From positions 3,534,001 through 3,598,000 of the forward strand of contig NZ_JACIBV010000001.1 in the NCBI RefSeq assembly GCF_014195505.1: a stretch of DNA of 64,000 nucleotides, in the 5' to 3' direction. The notes beneath the pieces were generated by a model. It was not told where the DNA came from. It searched no databases and saw only the letters and a program-made list of their open reading frames with translations. Made by a program: the position numbers and the translations under genes. Positions 24,050 through 32,802 of this stretch are shown here, piece after piece. Numbering within the stretch: position 1 is the stretch's first letter; every line of letters starts with the position of its first letter. The DNA comes from Nonomuraea dietziae. GTDB lineage: Bacteria > Actinomycetota > Actinomycetes > Streptosporangiales > Streptosporangiaceae.

Positions 24050-25663
24050 CTATCGACGGCCGAGCGCCTCCATCAGACGCAGGTGCGGCGCGTCTCCCGC
24101 CGCCATCCGCGCCATCGGCGTCGGTTCCGGCACGCCGGGGCAGTTCGCCCGCGCGGAGGGCAGCGAGCCGTCCTCGAGGTAGCGGAACAGGTGCTGGTCC
24201 ACGCAGCTGTCGCCGCCCAGCGCGACGCCGTGGTTGCCACCCGGCACGACGAGCATGCGGGCGCTGGGGAACAGCCCGCGCATGTTCACCGCCCCCTCGT
24301 ACGGCGTGGCGGCGTCGCGCCGCGACTGGATCATCAGGATCGGCGGCAGCTCACGGGCCGCCCTGAGCGTCACGGGCGTCCCTGCCGGCGTGGCCCAGAA
24401 CGCGCACGGCGCGTTGTACCAGGCGTTGGGCCAGGTGAGGAAGGGCGCGACGCGGTGCAGCCTGGCCATGTCGGTCCGCCAGGTCGTCCAGGTGCGCGGC
24501 CACGAGGCGTCGGTGCACTGCACGCCCAGGTAGACCGCGTAGCCGTTCTCGTCCTCCGCGCTGTTCTGGCCGTGCTGCTTCCACACCTCGACCAGGCCCT
24601 GCACGTCACCCTGGCGCACGTACCTCGACCAGGCGCCCGCCAGGCTCGGCCACATCTGGTTGGCGTACCCGCCGAGGGTGAACAGGTCGTCAAGCTCGCT
24701 CGCCCCCACCTTTCCACCTGCCGCTCTGGCGGCCAGGCGATGGCGCATGGAGTAGTAGGCGAAGGAGGTCTCCTTCACCGTACGGCCCAGCCGGTAGACC
24801 GCGTTGTGCTTGGCCGTCCAGGCGAGGAAGTCGCGGTGACGCCGTTCGAAGGCGAGGTTCTGGGCGAGGTTGGCCTTGTACCAGACACCCTTGGGGTCGA
24901 CCGTGCTGTCGAGCACGAGGCGCTTGAGCCTGCCGGGGAAGAGTGAGGCGTAGACGGCGCCGAGGTAGGTGCCGTAGGAGTAGCCGAAGTAGCTGATGCG
25001 CTCCTCCCCGAGCGCGGCCCTGATGGCGTCCATGTCGCGGACGGTGTTCTCGGAGGTCAGATGCGGCAGCATCCACGCCCACATGTTGCCGCAGCGGGCC
25101 GCGTACTCCTGGGCCCTGCCGAGCAGCACCCTCTCGGCCGCGAAGCTTCTCGGCACCTGGTCGGGGCGGGGCGCCGTGAAGTACTTGGCAGGATCGACGC
25201 AGCGCAGGGCAGGCTCGCTCTTGCCGACCCCGCGCGGGTCGAAGCCGACCACGTCGTAGCGGGCCGCCAGGTCAGGCGGCAGCGCCGAGGCGACATGCGT
25301 GGCCAGGGCGAGCCCCGAAGCACCCGGGCCGCCAGGGTTGACCAGCAGCGTGCCCAGGTGGTTGGCGTCGCGGGAGACCGATCCCTTCACCCTGTTGAGC
25401 GCCAGCTTGATCTTCTGGCCGTGGGGATCACGGTGGTCGAGAGGCACCCGCAGGGTGGCGCACTCCACCCCCGGCTGCTCCGGCTCGACCTCCGGCCGAT
25501 CGATGAACCCGAGACTGCCAAGGACACGGGCGGCGAGCGAAGGCTGCTTCACACACGGTCCCCAGATCACCCCGGAGCCCGCGTTCGCCTCGGCGCTTCC
25601 CGCCCCGCCCAGCCCGGCGACCAGCAGCGCCAGTCCGGCGCCAATCCCGACAAACCGCTTCAC
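24050..25663 (-). CDS. Exported alpha/beta hydrolase, tripeptidyl aminopeptidase-like
   Basis: 537 residues. GTG 25663 is preferred over ATG 25684 because GAGGAG lies 8 bases before it. The signal peptide VKRFVGIGAGLALLVAGLGG ends near SAEANA. The nucleophile motif is YFGYSYGTYLG; NPGGPGASG forms the oxyanion region; the C-terminal TAP-like domain ends GGNHGVAL with the catalytic His. Related Streptomyces secreted proteins (SlpD/SlpE, Tap) cleave tripeptides from peptides outside the cell. It is encoded between an MFS gene and the GNAT gene on the same strand. Confidence 0.87.
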   Translation of the reverse strand: MKRFVGIGAGLALLVAGLGGAGSAEANAGSGVIWGPCVKQPSLAARVLGSLGFIDRPEVEPEQPGVECATLRVPLDHRDPHGQKIKLALNRVKGSVSRDANHLGTLLVNPGGPGASGLALATHVASALPPDLAARYDVVGFDPRGVGKSEPALRCVDPAKYFTAPRPDQVPRSFAAERVLLGRAQEYAARCGNMWAWMLPHLTSENTVRDMDAIRAALGEERISYFGYSYGTYLGAVYASLFPGRLKRLVLDSTVDPKGVWYKANLAQNLAFERRHRDFLAWTAKHNAVYRLGRTVKETSFAYYSMRHRLAARAAGGKVGASELDDLFTLGGYANQMWPSLAGAWSRYVRQGDVQGLVEVWKQHGQNSAEDENGYAVYLGVQCTDASWPRTWTTWRTDMARLHRVAPFLTWPNAWYNAPCAFWATPAGTPVTLRAARELPPILMIQSRRDAATPYEGAVNMRGLFPSARMLVVPGGNHGVALGGDSCVDQHLFRYLEDGSLPSARANCPGVPEPTPMARMAAGDAPHLRLMEALGRR

Positions 25664-25761
25664 CCTGCTGTCTCCTCTGCTCATAGGACAGGGAGATACT
25701 CCCCTGCGCTGTCATTTGACTACTGTGCGCATGGGTGATTGCTTGCCAACGTGTAATGCTC

Positions 25762-27129
25762 TCATTGCTCTGCGTAGCCATGGTGATGTGTCCCTCGGGC
25801 CATGGCGAGGACGCAGACCGTGGCGACGGCGGCGAGGGCGGCCAGCGCGAGGCACACCGCGCGAAGGGCGGAGGTGAAGGCCACGCCTTCCATGCTGCCT
25901 CCGCTGAGCGCGGCCAGCATCGCGCCCACGGCCGCCAGCGCCACGGTCTCGCTGGTCAGGCGCGCGGTGTTGAACAGGCCTGAGGCGGCCCCCGCCCGCT
26001 CAGGCGGGAGGCTGGCGATGGCCAGCCCGTCGAGCACCCCGTTGGACAGCCCCACGCCGATGCCGACCAGCGCGAACGGCGCCAGCAGCGTCATGAGCGT
26101 GCTGTCGGGCCCGATGGTGGCCAGAAGCAGCGCTCCCGACCCGCTCACCGCCACGCAACCGGCGACGGTCGCCACGGGACGCCGCCTGGCCAGCGCCGCC
26201 CCTGCCGGGGGAAGGACGACCGAGGGAACGGTCAGCATGAGCAGCCAGAGCCCCGCCTGCGCGGGCTGGAGGCCGACGACCGAGATCAGGTACGAGGGGA
26301 GGTAGACCACCAGCGGCACGAGGATGCCCATGAGGGCCCCCGCCGCCACCGAGAACGCCAGGAACCTCCTGTCGGCGACGAGACCGGTCTCGATCATCGG
26401 AAAGGCCACGCGGCGCTCCACGACGACGAAGGCCGCGGCCAGCACCAGCGCCGCGGCGAACGAGCCGACGATGATCGGGCTGCCGAAGCCCATGGCGGGG
26501 CCCTCGTCCAGGGCGAAGATCAGCATTAGCAGGGCGGAGGTGAACAGGGCCGCGCCCGCCCGGTCGACCCCGCGTCCACGCGCTCCGCGCATGGCGGGCA
26601 GCGCGGGCACGAGCGCCAGGGCCAGCGCGGAGATCGCCGCGGGCACGGCGAACACCGCCCGCCAGCCCAGCCACTCCACCAACAGGCCGCCCGCCGTGGG
26701 GCCGAGGGCGAGCCCCGCCCCGAGCGCCGCGCCGAGCAGGCCGAAGGCGCGCGCTCTGGCCTGGCCGTGGAAGGTCGCGGCGAGGATCGAGGTCCCGCCG
26801 GTGGTCGCCGCCGCCGCGCCGACCCCGCCGACGGCCCGCACGAGGTCGAGCAGCAGGATGTCGGTCGCGGCCGCGCCCGCCACGCCGCTCGCGCAGAACA
26901 GCGCCACGCCCCAGGCGAAGACCCGCCTGCGGCCCAGGACGTCGGTCAGCGAGCCCGCGAACACCAGGAAGGCGGCGAAGCAGGCGTTGTAGCTGTTGAC
27001 CACCCACTGGGTCGCGGCCAGGCCGGCGTCCAGGTCGGCCCTGATGCCGGGCAGCGCGACAGAGGCGCCCGTGATGGACAGGGGAAGGGTGATGAGGGCA
27101 AGAAGAATGATGACGAGTGTTCGTCGCAC
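25762..27129 (-). CDS. MFS transporter (DHA2, 14-TM type)
   Basis: 455 residues from GTG 27129, with CGGAG seven bases upstream. It is membrane-helical throughout. The loop 2-3 motif reads GSLTDVLGRRRVF (motif A), motif C GAALGAGLALGPTAGGLL is clear, and the opening ITGASVALPGIRADL...TQWVVNSY marks the EmrB/QacA group. Probably a proton-driven drug or metabolite exporter. No dedicated regulator lies beside it. It is inserted between ispG and the GNAT gene compared with the usual actinomycete order. Confidence 0.87.
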   Translation of the reverse strand: MRRTLVIILLALITLPLSITGASVALPGIRADLDAGLAATQWVVNSYNACFAAFLVFAGSLTDVLGRRRVFAWGVALFCASGVAGAAATDILLLDLVRAVGGVGAAAATTGGTSILAATFHGQARARAFGLLGAALGAGLALGPTAGGLLVEWLGWRAVFAVPAAISALALALVPALPAMRGARGRGVDRAGAALFTSALLMLIFALDEGPAMGFGSPIIVGSFAAALVLAAAFVVVERRVAFPMIETGLVADRRFLAFSVAAGALMGILVPLVVYLPSYLISVVGLQPAQAGLWLLMLTVPSVVLPPAGAALARRRPVATVAGCVAVSGSGALLLATIGPDSTLMTLLAPFALVGIGVGLSNGVLDGLAIASLPPERAGAASGLFNTARLTSETVALAAVGAMLAALSGGSMEGVAFTSALRAVCLALAALAAVATVCVLAMARGTHHHGYAEQ

Positions 27130-27332
27130 CGCGCGCTCCGTGTGTCGAGCATGGAGCCGGGCAGCGGTAAGGGCCGCACCGGCGACTGACGCTGATGCGG
27201 CGGCTCAGAGTGGGATCACGCCGCCGCTAGGGGCGGCGCACTCTGTCCGACTCGGGCATGTCTGCCTTTCACTGGCACGATGAACGCTCGGTTTTCTACC
27301 GGACCAGACTCCTGGCCGTCAACTTCTCTGCC

Positions 27333-27440
27333 CCATGACGACGTCGTCCCGTGACGGCCTCTGCGCCATGACGGCGTTGCCCCGTGACTGTCTCCCCATG
27401 ACGGCCGGCACGCCACCAGGCTCCCCGGCGTTCCGTGACG
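27333..27440. repeat. Short phased repeat CCRTGACG
   Basis: CCATGACG and CCGTGACG alternate: 27333, 27349, 27366, 27382 (ends T instead of G), 27396 and 27433. The first five are spaced 16, 17, 16 and 14 bp. The last lies within the ispG terminator. Origin and role unknown. Confidence 0.5.
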
Positions 27441-27446
27441 CCGGGG
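27423..27446 (-). terminator. ispG terminator hairpin
   Basis: CCCCGGCGT (27423-27431) and ACGCCGGGG (27438-27446) form a perfect 9-bp stem with a 6-base loop, 53 bp beyond the ispG stop. No T-run. Confidence 0.65.
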
Positions 27447-27498
27447 GGCGGCGAGGTCGGGACGGTGGGGGCGGCGGGCCCGGCGGGCCCCTGCGGAC

Positions 27499-28665
27499 TC
27501 AGCCGACGACGACCTGCGGGCCTGAGACCTCGTCGTCGAGGTCGACCTCGACGCCCATCTGCTCGGCGATGCGCAGCGCCTCCTCGATCAGCGTCTCGAC
27601 GATCTGCGACTCGGGGACGGTCTTGATGACCTCGCCCTTCACGAAGATCTGCCCCTTGCCGTTGCCCGAGGCGACCCCGAGGTCGGCCTCGCGCGCCTCG
27701 CCTGGGCCGTTGACGACACAGCCCATGACCGCGACGCGCAGCGGCACCTTCATGCCCTCCAGGCCCGCCTGGACCTGCTCGGCGAGGGTGTAGACATCGA
27801 CCTGGGCGCGCCCGCACGAGGGGCAGGAGACGATCTCGAGACCCCGCTCGCGCAGCCCGAGAGACTCGAGGATCTGGGCGCCGACCTTGACCTCCTCGAC
27901 GGGAGGCGCCGACAGCGAGACGCGGATGGTGTCGCCGATGCCCTCGGCCAGCAGCGCGCCGAACGCGACGGCCGACTTGATCGTGCCCTGGAAGGCGGGG
28001 CCCGCCTCGGTGACGCCGAGGTGCAGCGGGTAGTCGCACTGCCTGGCCAGCTGCCGGTAGGCGTTGATCATGACGACGGGGTCGTTGTGCTTGACCGAGA
28101 TCTTGATGTCGCGGAAGCCGTGCTCCTCGAACAGCGAGCACTCCCACAGCGCCGACTCCACCAGCGCCTCGGGCGTGGCCTTGCCGTACTTCTGCAGGAG
28201 CCTGGGGTCGAGCGAGCCCGCGTTGACGCCGATGCGGATCGGCACGCCGGCGTCGGCGGCGGCCTTGGCGATCTCACCGACCTTGTCGTCGAACTTCTTG
28301 ATGTTGCCGGGGTTGACGCGGACGGCCGCGCAGCCCGCCTCGATGGCGGCGAAGACGTACTTCGGCTGGAAGTGGATGTCCGCGATGACGGGGATCTGGG
28401 ACTTCTTCGCGATGATCGGCAGCGCGTCGGCGTCGTCCTGCGAGGGGACGGCGACGCGCACGATCTGGCAGCCCGAGGCGGTGAGCTCGGCGATCTGCTG
28501 GAGAGTCGCGTTGATGTCGGCGGTGACCGTGGTGGTCATCGACTGGACCGAGACCGGAGCGTCGCCTCCCACCGGCACGCTGCCGACCATGATCTGACGG
28601 GAGTGGCGCCGCTCGGCCAACGGCTTCGGACGGACCGACGGGATGCCCAGTGCTACGGAAGTCAC
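27499..28665 (-). CDS. ispG: (E)-4-hydroxy-3-methylbut-2-enyl-diphosphate synthase
   Basis: 388 residues from GTG 28665 (GGAGG directly upstream), matching the usual start VTSVALGIP and length. The 4Fe-4S ligands are Cys281 and Cys284 in SCPSCGR and Cys316 in [10 protein letters not shown], with Glu323 as fourth ligand. [17 protein letters not shown] and [12 protein letters not shown] are family landmarks. It makes HMBPP from MEcPP in the MEP isoprenoid pathway. It follows dxr by 35 bp on the same strand, so the two are cotranscribed. Confidence 0.96.
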   Translation of the reverse strand: MTSVALGIPSVRPKPLAERRHSRQIMVGSVPVGGDAPVSVQSMTTTVTADINATLQQIAELTASGCQIVRVAVPSQDDADALPIIAKKSQIPVIADIHFQPKYVFAAIEAGCAAVRVNPGNIKKFDDKVGEIAKAAADAGVPIRIGVNAGSLDPRLLQKYGKATPEALVESALWECSLFEEHGFRDIKISVKHNDPVVMINAYRQLARQCDYPLHLGVTEAGPAFQGTIKSAVAFGALLAEGIGDTIRVSLSAPPVEEVKVGAQILESLGLRERGLEIVSCPSCGRAQVDVYTLAEQVQAGLEGMKVPLRVAVMGCVVNGPGEAREADLGVASGNGKGQIFVKGEVIKTVPESQIVETLIEEALRIAEQMGVEVDLDDEVSGPQVVVG

Positions 28666-28700
28666 GTCCTCCAGTCTAGGCAGCGACAGGGACCGTCCGG

Positions 28701-29891
28701 TTACGCCGTCGAGAACATCCGCTTCGCCGCCTCCCGGGCCCATGCGTCAGCCGCCAGAACCTCTTCCACCGATTCGGCCGCAGTCGCCCTGTGCTGTTCG
28801 ACGACCTTGGCGACAGTGTCGACGATCGCGAGGAAGGGAAGTCTGCCCTGCTGGAAAGCCTCGACGCACACCTCGTTCGCGGCGTTGTAGACGGCTGGAG
28901 CGGTGCCGCCCTCCTCGCCGACGTGCCTGGCGAGCGCGACGGCGGGGAAGGCCTCGTCGTCGAGCGGCTCGAAGGTCCAGGTGTGCGCCGTGGTCCAGTC
29001 GACGGCGTGGGCGGCGCCTGCGACCCTTCGGGGATGGCCGAGCGCGAGCGCGATCGGCAGGCGCATGTCAGGCGGGCTGGCCTGGGCGATGGTGGAGCCG
29101 TCGACGAACTCCACCATCGAGTGGATGATCGACTGCGGGTGCACCACCACCTGGATCCTGTCGAAGCCGATGTCGAAGAGCAGGTGCGCCTCGATCACCT
29201 CCAGGCCCTTGTTGACCAGCGTGGCAGAGTTGATCGTGATGACCGGCCCCATGGACCAGGTGGGGTGCGCCATCGCCATCTCGGGCGTCACGTCGGCCAG
29301 CTCCGAGCGCCTGCGCCCGCGGAAGGGCCCGCCGCTGGCGGTGACGACGAGCCTGCGCACCGCCTCGGGGTCGTGGCCCGACGGGCCTGCCGCCCACAGC
29401 GACTGCTGCAGCGCGGAGTGCTCGGAGTCGACGGGCAGGATCTGCCCCGGCTTGGCCAGCCGCTTGACCAGCGGCCCTCCGATGATCAGCGACTCCTTGT
29501 TGGCCAGCGCGAGCGTGTGGCCCGCCTCCAGCGCGGCGAGGGTGGAGGTGAGCCCGAGCGCGCCGGTGATGCCGTTGAGCACGACGTCGGCCGGCATGGC
29601 CGCCACCTCGGCGACGCCCTCGGGGCCTCCCAGCACGGTGACCCCCGGCAGCGCCTGTCTCAGCGCGGGCACGGCCGCCGCGTCGGCCACCGCCACCACC
29701 TTCGCGCCCGTCTCGACGGCCTGCCTGGCGAGCAGGTCGGTCCTGCCTCCGCCCGCGGCGAGGGCGGCGACGGCGAACCGCCCAGGGTTTCGGGCGATGA
29801 CGTCGAGGGCCTGGGTGCCGATGGAACCGGTCGATCCGAGCACGGTCACGGAGCGGGAGAGGTCTGAGTCCACGGCCCCATTGTTCCGCAT
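28701..29891 (-). CDS. dxr: 1-deoxy-D-xylulose-5-phosphate reductoisomerase
   Basis: About 396 residues from ATG 29891 (GTG 29873 is also possible). The NADPH motif [18 protein letters not shown] lies at the N-terminus; [24 protein letters not shown] and TASGGPFRG are active-site and lid motifs; [22 protein letters not shown] is the central segment. It catalyses the committed step of the MEP pathway. In many actinomycetes a site-2 protease gene (rseP/rip1) lies between dxr and ispG; here there are only 35 bp. Confidence 0.96.
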   Translation of the reverse strand: MRNNGAVDSDLSRSVTVLGSTGSIGTQALDVIARNPGRFAVAALAAGGGRTDLLARQAVETGAKVVAVADAAAVPALRQALPGVTVLGGPEGVAEVAAMPADVVLNGITGALGLTSTLAALEAGHTLALANKESLIIGGPLVKRLAKPGQILPVDSEHSALQQSLWAAGPSGHDPEAVRRLVVTASGGPFRGRRRSELADVTPEMAMAHPTWSMGPVITINSATLVNKGLEVIEAHLLFDIGFDRIQVVVHPQSIIHSMVEFVDGSTIAQASPPDMRLPIALALGHPRRVAGAAHAVDWTTAHTWTFEPLDDEAFPAVALARHVGEEGGTAPAVYNAANEVCVEAFQQGRLPFLAIVDTVAKVVEQHRATAAESVEEVLAADAWAREAAKRMFSTA

Positions 29892-30030
29892 CCGCCGCAA
29901 CGCCTGTTAATCAGGGGAATTGAAGTAAATAAATGTCCGAATAACGCTATATCGTTCTACGCAATTAGCGAGAAATCTGGATATTGGTGCCGCTAGCTTC
30001 CAACCTCAGTTCCGGTCAATGGAGGTACGC
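29892..30030. promoter_or_regulatory. AT-rich divergent promoter region of dxr and protease
   Basis: The stretch around 29905-29990 is clearly AT-richer than anything nearby (e.g. GTAAATAAATG, CTATATCG). It separates dxr (minus) from the secreted protease (plus). Likely promoter DNA for one or both; exact -10/-35 boxes are not certain. Confidence 0.45.
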
Positions 30031-31023
30031 ATGCACCGCAGACTCGCTCTGCTTTCCATCCTCACCCTCGCCACCGGCGCCGCCGCGCTCCCAGCGGCGG
30101 CGGCTCAGGCGGGAGCGGGACCGAAGCCGGTCGCCGAGGAGGCCGCCGACACCAAGACCGAGCAGAAGGCGGTCACGCAGTACTGGACGCCGGAGAAGAT
30201 GGAGGAGGCCCAGCCGCTCACGCCTCCCGCGCCCAAGTCCGGCGGCAAGTACGGCGCCCCAGGCGAGCCCACCACCGGCATCCCGTGGGAGGCCCCGCCG
30301 ACCAGCTCGGCGCCCGGCCAGCCGCAGGCGGCCAAGGCCAGCTCGGGCACCGCGTGGACGGGCGGCGGCGCGATCACCAAGACCGCGGGCCGCGTCTTCT
30401 TCACCTACCAGGGCCGCAACGCCTCGTGCTCGGGCAACGCGGTGACCAGCGCGAACAAGAGCGTCGTCATGACCGCGGGGCACTGCGTCAAGATGGGCGG
30501 CGCCTTCCACACCAACTGGGTCTTCGTCCCCGGCTACGACAAGGGCGCGAGGCCGCACGGCACCTGGGTGGCCAGCAAGCTGCTCACCACCCCGCAGTGG
30601 GACGCGCGCGAGGACATCAACCACGACGTCGCCGCCGTGGTCGTGGCCCCGCTGCAGGGCAAGGCGCTGACCGACGTCGTCGGCGGCCAGGGCGTGGCCT
30701 TCAACCAGGGCAGGCGCCAGCAGATGCACTCCTTCGGCTACCCGGCCGCCGCGCCGTACGACGGGTCGAAGCTGATCTACTGCAGCGGCAGGGCCTTCGA
30801 CGACTTCCTGATGTCGAAGGACCACGGGCTCACCTGCAACATGACGGGCGGCTCCAGCGGCGGGCCCTGGTTCGTGAGCTTCGACGAGAAGACCGGGCTC
30901 GGCACGCAGAATTCGGTGAACAGTTTCAAGTACAACTTCGCGCCCAACTGGATGTTCGGCCCGTATTTCGGCGCCGAGGCCCAGGCTGTCTACAACGCCG
31001 CGCAGAACACGAACGCACTCTGA
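30031..31023 (+). CDS. Secreted trypsin-like serine protease, paralog 1
   Basis: 330 residues from ATG 30031, with GGAGG six bases upstream. Signal peptide to about residue 25 (ALPAAAAQA). A propeptide-like region holds the motif QYWTPEKMEEAQPL (51-54 YWTP). The triad is His151 (TAGHC), Asp199 (NHDVA) and Ser276 (GGSSGGPW), in the chymotrypsin/V8-like S1 fold, and four cysteines can make two disulfides. A paralog follows 57 bp downstream. Substrate preference is not readable. Confidence 0.9.
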   Translation: MHRRLALLSILTLATGAAALPAAAAQAGAGPKPVAEEAADTKTEQKAVTQYWTPEKMEEAQPLTPPAPKSGGKYGAPGEPTTGIPWEAPPTSSAPGQPQAAKASSGTAWTGGGAITKTAGRVFFTYQGRNASCSGNAVTSANKSVVMTAGHCVKMGGAFHTNWVFVPGYDKGARPHGTWVASKLLTTPQWDAREDINHDVAAVVVAPLQGKALTDVVGGQGVAFNQGRRQQMHSFGYPAAAPYDGSKLIYCSGRAFDDFLMSKDHGLTCNMTGGSSGGPWFVSFDEKTGLGTQNSVNSFKYNFAPNWMFGPYFGAEAQAVYNAAQNTNAL

Positions 31024-31079
31024 GCTGATTTACCGAAAGTAGTCACAACAACACACCTAGTAGTGCAGACTCGTGGGTC

Positions 31080-32147
31080 ATGACCTCGAGCCTCCCCCTG
31101 CTTGCGTCCGTTCCACTCGTCGCAGGCATGTTGGGCGCGGCCCTGATCGGCGCCACGCCCGTCCAGCACGCATCGAAGCCGGTCGCGCCGGTCCCTGCCC
31201 AGCAGGAGGACGTCGTCGAGCACGTGGCAGCTCGCAGTTCTGACGAGCAGCGCCGCGTGCTCGACTACTGGACCCCCACCAGGATGTCGAAGGCGCTGCC
31301 GATCGACCTGCTCGACACGGTGGCCAAGACCGCCCTCCCCAAGGACGGTGGCCTGCTGAGCGGCCTGTCCAACAGGGCGGGCCTCGCCACCGCGCCCGAG
31401 CTCTCCGGAGCCGCGGGCAGGATCGTCACCCCCCGCCGGCAGTCCGCCAGGCCCACCGCCACGACCAGCGGCTCGCGCTGGGGCACGGGCGGCCTCGTCA
31501 CCCGCACCACCGGCAGGGTCTTCCTCACCATGGACGGCGTCGACTTCGTCTGCTCGGCCAGCACCGTCAAGAGCGCCAGCAAGGACCTCGTCGTCACCGC
31601 GGGCCACTGCGTCAAGGACGGCAAGGGCGCGTGGGCAGGCAACTGGACCTTCGTGCCGGGCTACGAGCCCGGTGGCGGCAAGCCGTACGGCTCCTACACC
31701 GCCCGCAGGATGTTCGTCGCGGGGCCGTGGTCCCGTTCGGCCGACGACAGCTACGACGTCGGCATGGTGGCGCTCAACACCTCGAACGGCCGCCACGTCG
31801 CCGACGTGGTGGGCACGCAGGAGATCGCCTTCAACTCCTCGCGCGGAGGCCAGGTCTACGGCTTCGGCTTCCCCGCCGACCCGCCGTTCGACGGTGAGAA
31901 CCTCATCTACTGCTCGGGGCAGGTCCGCGACGATCCCTACGGCCAGACGCGCGACCAGGGCCTGCGCTGCGACATGACCGCGGGCTCCAGCGGCGGTCCC
32001 TGGCTGTCCTCCTTCGACGTCACCACCGGGCGCGGCAGGCTCACCTCGGTCAGCAGCTTCAAGTACAGCAACGACCGCGGCACCATGTACGGCCCCTACT
32101 TCGGCGACTCGGCCAAGGCGCTGTTCACCACGGCCGAGCGGGCCTGA
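31080..32147 (+). CDS. Secreted trypsin-like serine protease, paralog 2
   Basis: 355 residues. Hydrophobic N-terminus MTSSLPLLASVPLVAGMLGA serves as signal peptide. The propeptide carries LDYWTPTRMSKALPI, the same YWTPxxMxxAxPL motif as the upstream paralog. The triad is His176 (TAGHC), Asp226 (SYDVG) and Ser304 (AGSSGGPW). The two proteases arose by tandem duplication and have diverged mainly in the propeptide and linker. It has its own short upstream region of 56 bp. Confidence 0.9.
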   Translation: MTSSLPLLASVPLVAGMLGAALIGATPVQHASKPVAPVPAQQEDVVEHVAARSSDEQRRVLDYWTPTRMSKALPIDLLDTVAKTALPKDGGLLSGLSNRAGLATAPELSGAAGRIVTPRRQSARPTATTSGSRWGTGGLVTRTTGRVFLTMDGVDFVCSASTVKSASKDLVVTAGHCVKDGKGAWAGNWTFVPGYEPGGGKPYGSYTARRMFVAGPWSRSADDSYDVGMVALNTSNGRHVADVVGTQEIAFNSSRGGQVYGFGFPADPPFDGENLIYCSGQVRDDPYGQTRDQGLRCDMTAGSSGGPWLSSFDVTTGRGRLTSVSSFKYSNDRGTMYGPYFGDSAKALFTTAERA

Positions 32148-32194
32148 CCGTCGCGTCACACGCTCGAAACACGGAGGTCGTTATCCTGCCGCGC

Positions 32195-32635
32195 ATGCGG
32201 ATAACGTCAGAGAACTCCGAATCGCCGCAGGTCGTGGAGCTGTGCGCGGAGCAGCAGGCCGAGCTGGCCTGGCGTCAGCGCGACGTCGTCGACGACACCC
32301 CCAAGCACCTCGACCCCCGCATCTCCTTCCTGCTGATGCGGTCGGACGAGCTGGCGGTGGGTTGCGTGGGGCTCCAGCCGCTGGAGCCCGGCGTGGGCGA
32401 GGTCAAGCGGATGTACGTCAGGCCCGGCCACCGCGGTCGCGGCCTGTCCAGGACGCTGCTGGCGGAGGTGGAGAAGCTCGCCGCCGAGCGCGGCATGCAC
32501 ACGCTCAGGCTCGAGACCGGCCGCCTGTTCGAGGAGGCGATCGGCCTCTACACCTCCGCCGGCTACGCCTCGATCCCGCGCTTCGGCGACTACGCCGACT
32601 GCGCCGAGAGCGTCTGCTTCGAAAAGCGCCTCTAG
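32195..32635 (+). CDS. GNAT family N-acetyltransferase
   Basis: 146 residues. The acetyl-CoA loop VKRMYVRPGHRGRGLSRTLL and the following helix LAEVEKLAAERGMHTLRLETG are standard GNAT. The C-terminal part EEAIGLYTSAGYASIPRFGDY completes the fold. Small-molecule acetyltransferase; substrate unknown. It starts 47 bp after the protease gene. Confidence 0.85.
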   Translation: MRITSENSESPQVVELCAEQQAELAWRQRDVVDDTPKHLDPRISFLLMRSDELAVGCVGLQPLEPGVGEVKRMYVRPGHRGRGLSRTLLAEVEKLAAERGMHTLRLETGRLFEEAIGLYTSAGYASIPRFGDYADCAESVCFEKRL

Positions 32636-32802
32636 CACCTCGATCATCCTGACGGCGACCCGCCCGCCGGTGATCGAGTAGTCCCTCTCGGCGTAGAGCG
32701 CGTCCACGCCGCCCAGCAGGCTGCGCGGGGTCCCGTCCAGCGGTGCGGTGAAGGCTGAGACACCGGTTGGCTGAACGACCAGTCAGTGGGTAGTGTTCCG
32801 AC

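Larger units (their letters stand above)
27130..27498. other. Intergenic region between MFS gene and ispG
   Basis: 369 bp. Holds the ispG terminator (27423-27446), the MFS promoter on the minus strand, and six near-copies of CCRTGACG at 27333, 27349, 27366, 27382, 27396 and 27433, the first five 14-17 bp apart. No convincing gene. Confidence 0.6.

Noticed and set aside
32760..32795. Possible TetR operator (CTGAACGACCAGTCAG) before the saccharopine dehydrogenase-like gene
   Set aside because: Only about five of eight half-site positions match; too weak to annotate.
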